From contig JAGVLZ010000253.1 of the NCBI GenBank assembly GCA_020054055.1, positions 1-8,685 on the forward strand: 8,685 bases of DNA. The letters are read 5' to 3'. The number at the start of each line of letters is the position of its first letter. Position 1 is the stretch's first letter. The position numbers and the translations under genes are program-made. The notes beneath the pieces are model-generated. The model worked only from the letters and a program-made list of their open reading frames with translations, searched no databases and was not told the origin of the DNA. Below, piece after piece: positions 4,791 through 8,685 of this stretch. This DNA comes from Phycisphaerales bacterium (GTDB taxonomy: Bacteria > Planctomycetota > Phycisphaerae > Phycisphaerales > UBA1924).

Positions 4791-5501
4791 ATGTCGGTGG
4801 AGCGATCGTCGATCCAGGTGAACTTCGGCAAGCCCTTCCCGCTTTTTCCGCTTGATGGGGTGGTGCTGCTGCCGCACGCGCTGCTGAAACTCTTCATCTT
4901 CGAGCCGCGGTACAAGCAAATGGTGGAGCGAGCGCTGGATGGGTCGGGGTTCATCGCGATGGCGGTGTTCGAGGGGAACGCGTGGAAGAAGGAATACCAC
5001 GGGAACCCGCCGATCCGTCGGCATGTGTGCCTCGGGAAGATCGCGCAGCACCAGAAGTTGCCCGACGGAAACTACAACGTGCTGATGCAGGGCGTGTGCC
5101 GGGCGCGGATCAGGCAGGAGATGCCGCCGGACGAGAAGCGGCTGTACCGCACGGCGACGCTGGAGCCGATCGAGACGGATGAGAAGGAAGAGGACGACCT
5201 GTTTATTTTGCGGGATGGGTTGTTGACCTCGCTGCGCGCCGAGCCGCTGCCGGAGTTGGCGTCGGTGCAATCGGTGCTGAGCGAACTGGACAGCCGGGAG
5301 GTGCCGACGCCGGCGCTCCTCGAGGTGGTGACGCTGAGCGTGCTGAACGACAAGCCGGTGCAGTACCGGCTGCTGTCGGAGGGTGATATTTTTCGGCGCG
5401 GCGAGATCGTGGAGAAGGAGTTGGGGAGGTTGAAGCGACTGCTGGATCGGGCGCGGTTGCAGCACGACCCTGAGGCGCCGAATGGGGTGATGTGGAACTG
5501 A
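4791..5501 (+). CDS. LON peptidase substrate-binding-domain protein
   Basis: A 236-aa protein with only the N-terminal (substrate-binding) domain of Lon protease and no ATPase or peptidase region. The family opening FPLFPLDGVVLLPHALLKLF (16-35) continues into IFEPRYKQMV. The second conserved block GNYNVLMQGVCRARI (93-107) corresponds to the usual G-x-x-x-G-x-x-R-F/A element. The last part is helical (about residues 135-222) with alternating charge. Stand-alone LON-domain proteins are widespread; they are thought to bind unfolded or regulatory partners, but no precise role is established. The start ATG 4791 has no ribosome binding site, and the frame upstream of it overlaps the PEP-CTERM gene in another frame, so an earlier start is not credible. 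It converges on the recombinase gene, with 58 nt between stop codons. Confidence 0.88.
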   Translation: MSVERSSIQVNFGKPFPLFPLDGVVLLPHALLKLFIFEPRYKQMVERALDGSGFIAMAVFEGNAWKKEYHGNPPIRRHVCLGKIAQHQKLPDGNYNVLMQGVCRARIRQEMPPDEKRLYRTATLEPIETDEKEEDDLFILRDGLLTSLRAEPLPELASVQSVLSELDSREVPTPALLEVVTLSVLNDKPVQYRLLSEGDIFRRGEIVEKELGRLKRLLDRARLQHDPEAPNGVMWN

Positions 5502-5542
5502 GGCCGCGCCCCGCGATGAGCCTTCGATTTCAGCGCGCCTCC

Positions 5543-5566
5543 GGCGTGAAAAAGATCTCTCACGCC
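5543..5566. terminator. hairpin between convergent genes, possible weak bidirectional terminator
   Basis: GGCGTGA (5543-5549) and TCACGCC (5560-5566) form a perfect 7-bp stem with a 10-nt A-rich loop. It lies between the LON gene and the convergent recombinase gene and includes the recombinase stop codon (5560-5562). No T-run follows on either strand, so intrinsic termination would be weak; the placement is what suggests a role. Confidence 0.35.
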
Positions 5567-6522
5567 CGCGGATGAAACTTCCGGTGTACTTCCTTCAGCC
5601 GCGGCCCATCCACGCGCGTGTAGACCTGCGTCGTCGCGATGTTCGAGTGGCCCAGCAGGTCCTGCACCACTCGCAAATCCGCCCCGCCAACGAGCATGTG
5701 CGTGGCGAACGAATGCCGCAGCATGTGGGGATGCACCTTGTGCAGCCCCGCGAGCGCCGCATATCGCGTCACGATCTGCCAGATGGCGACGCGCTCCAGC
5801 GGCCGACCCGTGCGTGAAAGAAAGAGTTTCCCCTTGTCGCGCCCGTCGGGCTTCACCAGTTGCGCGCGGCAGCGCTCGGTGTAGCGCTCCATCGCCGCGA
5901 GCGCGGGCTTGCCGAAGGGGATCATCCGCTGCTTGTTCCCCTTGCCGGTGACGATCGCGGCGCGAAGCGTGGGCTTGACGGAGTTGAGTTCGAGCGTCCC
6001 GACCTCCGAAGCGCGCAGCCCGCAGGCGTACATGAACTCCAGGATCGCCTTGTCCCGCATCCAGAGGGGCGGGCCGCGTTCCTCGCCGGGTTGCGTGAGC
6101 GTGAGGGCCGCGTGCAGTTCGGGGGCCGCGAGGAGGGCGCGGATATTGGCGGCAGACAGCAGGTTGGGCAGGCGCTGCCACTGCGTCGGGCGTTCGAGCA
6201 GGTCGGTGGGGTCCTGCTCGATCACGCGGTTGGACGCCAGGAAGCGGAAGAACATGCGGATCGTCGCGAGGTGGCGCGCGATGGATGCTGATGAGAGTTC
6301 CCGCCGCGACCGCAGTTCCGCCATGTGACGGATCAGGTCGCGTGGCGAGGCCGCATGGATCGACTTCACCCCCCACGATTCCAGGTCGTTCAGCAGGTCG
6401 CGCAGGTCGCGCGAGTAGGCCGCCAGGGTGTTGTCCACCAGCCCGCACTCCACGCGCACGAACGCGAGGAACGCCCGGCACGGCTCGGCGAAGGCTTCGG
6501 GAACGTCAGGGCGCGGCGACAT
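5560..6522 (-). CDS. site-specific tyrosine recombinase, XerC/XerD type
   Basis: A 320-aa tyrosine recombinase. The N-terminal SAM-like core-binding domain (about 10-105) includes NTLAAYSRDL and a typical RxLATIRMFFRFL. The catalytic domain (about 118-320) has the full set: R170 (ACGLRASE), K194 (VTGKGNKQR), H266 and R269 (HPHMLRHS), H292 (LLGHSNIATTQ) and nucleophile Y301 (VYTRVD). The spacing equals that of E. coli XerD apart from an insertion of about 20 residues near 134-152. The normal role is resolving chromosome dimers at dif with a partner Xer; it cannot be assigned as XerC or XerD here, and a single-Xer system is possible. No integrase-like extra domain or att site is visible, so a housekeeping role is favoured. 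The frame is open upstream to 6900, but ATG 6522 is where homology begins. It is divergent from the flagellar operon. Confidence 0.93.
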   Translation of the reverse strand: MSPRPDVPEAFAEPCRAFLAFVRVECGLVDNTLAAYSRDLRDLLNDLESWGVKSIHAASPRDLIRHMAELRSRRELSSASIARHLATIRMFFRFLASNRVIEQDPTDLLERPTQWQRLPNLLSAANIRALLAAPELHAALTLTQPGEERGPPLWMRDKAILEFMYACGLRASEVGTLELNSVKPTLRAAIVTGKGNKQRMIPFGKPALAAMERYTERCRAQLVKPDGRDKGKLFLSRTGRPLERVAIWQIVTRYAALAGLHKVHPHMLRHSFATHMLVGGADLRVVQDLLGHSNIATTQVYTRVDGPRLKEVHRKFHPRA

Positions 6523-6550
6523 CGGACAACACCTATCGACGGAACGGCGC

Positions 6551-6572
6551 GCGTTGCGCGAATGCGCAACGC
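6551..6572. promoter_or_regulatory. perfect 9-bp inverted repeat upstream of the recombinase gene
   Basis: GCGTTGCGC (6551-6559), loop GAAT, GCGCAACGC (6564-6572). It lies 29-50 nt before the recombinase start on the minus strand, where an operator or promoter would be expected. With no T-run it is not a terminator. It may be an operator for the recombinase gene; the protein that would bind is unknown. Confidence 0.5.
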
Positions 6573-6612
6573 CTGCGCGGCACGAAGGTCGGATAACTCG
6601 CCGTCCGACTCT

Positions 6613-6650
6613 GGGTGCCACTCGCGGCTCGGGGTGCCGCTGGCGGCTTG
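6613..6650. repeat. two abutting 19-bp direct repeats
   Basis: GGGTGCCACTCGCGGCTCG (6613-6631) is followed directly by GGGTGCCGCTGGCGGCTTG (6632-6650), identical at 16 of 19 positions. They lie about 60-100 nt before the inferred sigma-54 transcription start. The motif also resembles GTGCC-CTGGCGG palindromic elements that I recall from planctomycete intergenic regions, so it may be either an activator binding region or a dispersed repeat. Confidence 0.6.
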
Positions 6651-6658
6651 CCCGCCAG
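6640..6658. repeat. palindrome CTGGCGG-N5-CCGCCAG
   Basis: A perfect 7-bp inverted repeat with a 5-nt centre (CTTGC) overlaps the end of the second 19-bp repeat and lies 28 nt upstream of the sigma-54 -24 element. It could bind a dimeric activator or be part of a REP-like intergenic element. Confidence 0.5.
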
Positions 6659-6684
6659 TGCGCTCGCCGCAATCGACCCCCGAC

Positions 6685-6700
6685 TTGGCACGCCCCTTGT
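6685..6700 (+). promoter_or_regulatory. sigma-54 (RpoN) promoter of the flagellar operon
   Basis: TTGGCACG (6685-6692), four bases, TTGT (6697-6700) matches the sigma-54 consensus YTGGCACG-N4-TTGC except for T in place of the final C of the -12 element. The GG and G(C) are correctly spaced. Transcription would start near 6711, leaving a leader of about 25 nt with an AAGGAG. RpoN control of rod and hook genes is common in bacteria, which makes the match more credible. No other site in the window fits as well. Confidence 0.7.
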
Positions 6701-6736
6701 GATGTCACCACCGGACCTTTGGCAAGGAGTGCCGTC

Positions 6737-6955
6737 ATGCGCCACGGATCGGCGATTGTGGAAGAACAAATGGATGCGGAGACGGTGCAGGATGCACCCC
6801 TTGCGCTCCCCGATGCGCAAACACTGGGCCGCCGCCTGCTCGCCTTTGCGCGGATCGCCTCGGCGATGCACGCCGAGGCTGCCGCGCAGTCCGAGACCAT
6901 TCACGCGGATGAGTCCGATCTCTCGCTCGCCTCCCTCCTGAGGGTCCAATCGTGA
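6737..6955 (+). CDS. small unknown protein, first gene of the flagellar rod operon
   Basis: A 72-aa, acidic, alanine-rich protein with no signal peptide and no transmembrane segment; the middle (about residues 25-60) looks helical. I recognise no family. The start ATG 6737 has a good AAGGAG (6724-6729) seven bases upstream and lies just after the sigma-54 promoter. The end overlaps the flgF start by four bases (GTGA), the arrangement of translationally coupled genes. Position and coupling suggest a flagellar role, such as an assembly chaperone, export cofactor or regulator of rod assembly; this is inference from context only. A start at the second ATG (6770) would give 61 aa but lacks a comparable ribosome binding site. 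Confidence 0.75.
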   Translation: MRHGSAIVEEQMDAETVQDAPLALPDAQTLGRRLLAFARIASAMHAEAAAQSETIHADESDLSLASLLRVQS

Positions 6956-7725
6956 ACTACGGCTTGTACCTCACCGCGTCCGGCCTTTCGACTCAGATGG
7001 CGAAGCAGGACGCACTCTCCAACAACCTGGCGAACGTGAACACCACCGCATTCAAGCCCGACGTCTTTGCCGTCCGAGAGCGCCTCACTGCCCGTCGGGA
7101 GGATCACCTCGGCTCGCTCCCCTCCAACGAACTGCTCGAACGCCTCGGCGGCGGGGTCATGCCCGTCGCGATGCGCCTGAACATGTCGAGCGGCCCCCTC
7201 GAACGCACGGGCCAGCCGCTCGATATCGGTATCGAAGGAGAAGGCTTTCTCGTGGTCAGCGCGGGCGAAGGGCCGGAAGGGATGCACCTGACGCGCGACG
7301 GCCGCATGACGCTCGGCCCGGACGGCCTGCTCGTCTCCGCGACCACCGGCCTCCCGATCCTCGACGCCAACAACCAGCCGATCAACATCGACCCGACGAA
7401 GCCCGTCCACATCCGCCCCAGCGGCGCGATCACGCAGGAAGGCTCCGATGTCGCCCAACTCGCGCTCGTCACCGTGCGCGAACCGACCAGACTCCAGAAA
7501 GCGGGCGATGGTCTGCTCCGCGCTCCCCTCGGTACGACGCTCGATCGGCTCCCCGCCACCGGACGCATCATGCAGGAGTTCCTCGAGACCTCCGGCACCG
7601 ACCCGATCATGACCATGAACGCCATCTCCAGCGCCGGCCGCGCCGTCGCGAACTCGACCAACGTCATCTCCTACATCAACGGCATGATGGACCGAGCGAT
7701 CAACGGCCTCGGACGAACCAGTTAG
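6952..7725 (+). CDS. flgF: flagellar proximal rod protein FlgF (FlgF/FlgG family)
   Basis: A 257-aa axial protein of the flagellar rod, exported by the flagellar type III system without a cleaved signal. The N-terminal Flg_bb_rod signature is present: YLTASGLSTQMAKQDALSNNLANVN (residues 6-30), then TTAFKPD. The central D1 region contains GQPLDIGIEGEGFLVV (87-102) and HLTRDGRMTLGPDGLLV (112-128), as in FlgF/FlgG. The C-terminal helix (about 210-250) is unusual: where the family has an ARxYE-like motif it reads SAGRAVANSTNVISYINGMM, without the Tyr-Glu pair. The start is GTG 6952, overlapping the preceding stop, with GAGGG (6940-6944) as Shine-Dalgarno. Assignment as FlgF rather than a second FlgG rests on order (first of two rod genes) and divergence from the canonical FlgG next door. 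Confidence 0.85.
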   Translation: MNYGLYLTASGLSTQMAKQDALSNNLANVNTTAFKPDVFAVRERLTARREDHLGSLPSNELLERLGGGVMPVAMRLNMSSGPLERTGQPLDIGIEGEGFLVVSAGEGPEGMHLTRDGRMTLGPDGLLVSATTGLPILDANNQPINIDPTKPVHIRPSGAITQEGSDVAQLALVTVREPTRLQKAGDGLLRAPLGTTLDRLPATGRIMQEFLETSGTDPIMTMNAISSAGRAVANSTNVISYINGMMDRAINGLGRTS

Positions 7726-7730
7726 CGCAT

Positions 7731-7764
7731 CCAAGCCCTCAAGCCCCAAGCCCCCAGGACCCCC
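7731..7764. repeat. C-rich repeat of 7-8 nt units between flgF and flgG
   Basis: The 42-nt spacer consists largely of CAAGCCCT, CAAGCCC, CAAGCCCC and CAGGACCC in tandem. It contains no usable Shine-Dalgarno for flgG (the nearest purine run, AGGA at 7756-7759, is eight bases from the ATG but weak). It is the third short-period repeat spacer in the window, with a different unit from the two near the MBL and ruvB genes. Confidence 0.5.
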
Positions 7765-7767
7765 TTC

Positions 7768-8577
7768 ATGGCGCTCATCGCACTCCATTCCGCCTCCACC
7801 GGCCTCTCGGCCCTCAACACCGACCTCGACGTGATCGCCAACAATCTGGCGAACGTCAACACCGAAGGCTTCAAGGCCAGCCGCGTGAACTTTCAGGACC
7901 TGCTGTACCAGGAAAAAATGCTCCCGGGCGTCGAAAACGCTAACGGCGACAAACGACCCACCGGCCTCTATGTCGGCCTCGGCGTACGCGTCTCGGGAAC
8001 GCAGCTGGACTTCAGTCAGGGTGCCCCCATCGCCACCGAACGCCCCCTCGACATCATGATCGACGGCCAAGGCTTCCTCCAGGTCCAGATCGAGGACGCC
8101 CGCGGCGCCAACGGCATCGGCTACACCCGCGCCGGAAACTTCACGCTCAACCTCGACGGCGAGATTGTGCTTGCGAACGACCAGGGGCGCCGCCTTCAGC
8201 CAACCATCACCATCCCCCAGGACGCAATCAGCATCTCGATCAACTCCGACGGGCGCGTCTACACCCTCCAGCCCGGCGATTCCGAACCCACCGAGCAAGG
8301 GCAGATCGAGATCGCCGCGTTCGTGAACCCCGCGGGCCTGAAGCAGATCGGCGAGAACCTCTACGTCGAATCCGGCGCCTCCGGCCCCCCCATCACCGGC
8401 GAGCCGGCGACATTGAACCTCGGCCGACTTCAAGCCGGATTCCTCGAAGCATCGAACGTCGATCCCACGCGCGAACTCATCGAACTGATCCGCACGCAGC
8501 GCGCCTTCGAGATGAACTCGAACGTCATCCGCGCCGCCGACGAAACGCTCCGCAGCGTGGCCAATCTGAACAGGTAA
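7768..8577 (+). CDS. flgG: flagellar distal rod protein FlgG
   Basis: A 269-aa distal rod protein, slightly longer than the usual 260 or so. The N-terminal signature is ALHSASTGLSALNTDLDVIANNLANVNTEGFKASR (residues 5-39) and the typical FQDLLYQ follows. GLYVGLGVRVSGTQLDFSQG (66-85) and ERPLDIMIDGQGFLQVQ (91-107) are canonical FlgG blocks, as is GYTRAGNFTLNLDGEIV (118-134). The C-terminus QAGFLEASNVDPTRELIELIRTQRAFEMNSNVIRAADE (222-259) is the standard terminal helix, with Phe for the common Tyr in RAYEMN. It builds the distal rod that crosses the periplasm and passes through the P and L rings. It starts 42 nt after flgF, and 15 nt separate it from the next gene. Confidence 0.95.
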   Translation: MALIALHSASTGLSALNTDLDVIANNLANVNTEGFKASRVNFQDLLYQEKMLPGVENANGDKRPTGLYVGLGVRVSGTQLDFSQGAPIATERPLDIMIDGQGFLQVQIEDARGANGIGYTRAGNFTLNLDGEIVLANDQGRRLQPTITIPQDAISISINSDGRVYTLQPGDSEPTEQGQIEIAAFVNPAGLKQIGENLYVESGASGPPITGEPATLNLGRLQAGFLEASNVDPTRELIELIRTQRAFEMNSNVIRAADETLRSVANLNR

Positions 8578-8592
8578 CGAACCGCCCGCCGC

Positions 8593-8685
8593 ATGAAACT
8601 GAGTACCGCCATCCTGCTCGTCTGCACGTTCGCCGCACCGGCGTTCGCAGGCTCCATCCGCCTGCGCACCGCCGCGGCGATCGAG
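8593..8685 (+). CDS. flgA: 5' end of probable FlgA, P-ring assembly chaperone (cut by window edge)
   Basis: An ATG at 8593, 15 nt after the flgG stop, opens 31 codons to the window edge. It begins with a clear Sec signal peptide (MKLSTAILLVCTFAAPAFA, likely cleaved after AFA), followed by GSIRLRTAAAIE. An exported protein whose mature part begins with an SIRLR-type strand directly after flgG fits FlgA, the periplasmic chaperone for FlgI P-ring assembly; flgF-flgG-flgA-flgH-flgI is a common order. FlgH is a lipoprotein, and although a Cys is present at residue 11 there is no lipobox at the cleavage site, so FlgH is less likely. Only the first 31 residues are visible, so the name is an inference from context and signal peptide. 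Confidence 0.6.
   Translation, partial: MKLSTAILLVCTFAAPAFAGSIRLRTAAAIE

Noticed and set aside
5560..6522. Recombinase as a mobile-element integrase
   Set aside because: No att repeats, tRNA, excisionase or phage genes nearby; the size and motif spacing fit a housekeeping Xer protein.
6523..6538. Leaderless -10 for the recombinase gene (TAGGTG on minus)
   Set aside because: It misses the final T of TAnnnT and the spacing is seven rather than six, so it was not counted with the three clear cases.
6523..6900. N-terminal extension of the recombinase to 6900
   Set aside because: The extra 126 residues overlap the small flagellar gene and the sigma-54 promoter, are Arg/Ser/Cys-rich and exceed the usual Xer length.
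6901..8433. 510-aa open frame on the minus strand opposite flgF and flgG
   Set aside because: Antisense shadow of clearly coding flagellar genes, with Gly/Val/Asp/Ala-biased composition and no recognisable domain.

Overview
The window is a GC-rich bacterial chromosome segment, most likely from a planctomycete of the class Phycisphaerae. This is inferred from three things: a secreted protein with a Pro-Thr-Pro-Gly / hydrophobic / RRRR tail (the PEP-CTERM variant common in that group), a short conserved protein of a type I associate with planctomycetes, and flagellar rod genes in a high-GC, Gram-negative setting. No rRNA, tRNA, CRISPR array, transposase or prophage gene was found. Apart from two genes cut by the window edges, every gene looks intact.

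Layout. At the left edge a minus-strand gene runs off the window (1-54), with a strong Shine-Dalgarno. Upstream of it on the same strand lies a metallo-beta-lactamase-fold hydrolase (193-1074). A divergent intergenic region with a 7-nt-period repeat separates this from a plus-strand run: a small conserved protein (1188-1448), ruvB (1510-2547) and an OB-fold/HD-domain YhaM-like exoribonuclease (2689-3708). After a 324-nt gene-free stretch comes a secreted PEP-CTERM-like protein (4033-4698), closed by a clear intrinsic terminator. Thirty bases later a LON-domain protein starts (4791-5501). It converges on a XerC/XerD-type tyrosine recombinase on the minus strand (5560-6522). A 214-nt divergent region, rich in inverted and direct repeats and carrying a near-consensus sigma-54 promoter, leads into a flagellar operon: a 72-aa unknown protein (6737-6955), flgF (6952-7725), flgG (7768-8577) and the start of a probable flgA (8593 to the edge).

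How it works together. Most of the window is housekeeping: Holliday-junction branch migration (RuvB), chromosome-dimer resolution (Xer) and RNA turnover (YhaM-like). The right end is the beginning of the distal-rod / P-ring part of the flagellar gene set, probably driven by RpoN.

The most interesting signals are regulatory. (1) Three genes without a Shine-Dalgarno (MBL hydrolase, ruvB, LON protein) each carry a TAnnnT hexamer exactly 6 nt before the ATG, as expected for leaderless mRNAs, while genes with a Shine-Dalgarno lack it. (2) Several intergenic spacers contain degenerate tandem repeats with a 7 to 8-nt period. (3) A sigma-54 promoter with tandem 19-bp repeats and a palindrome upstream stands before an uncharacterised small gene translationally coupled to flgF. 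I saw no wholly new multi-gene system.
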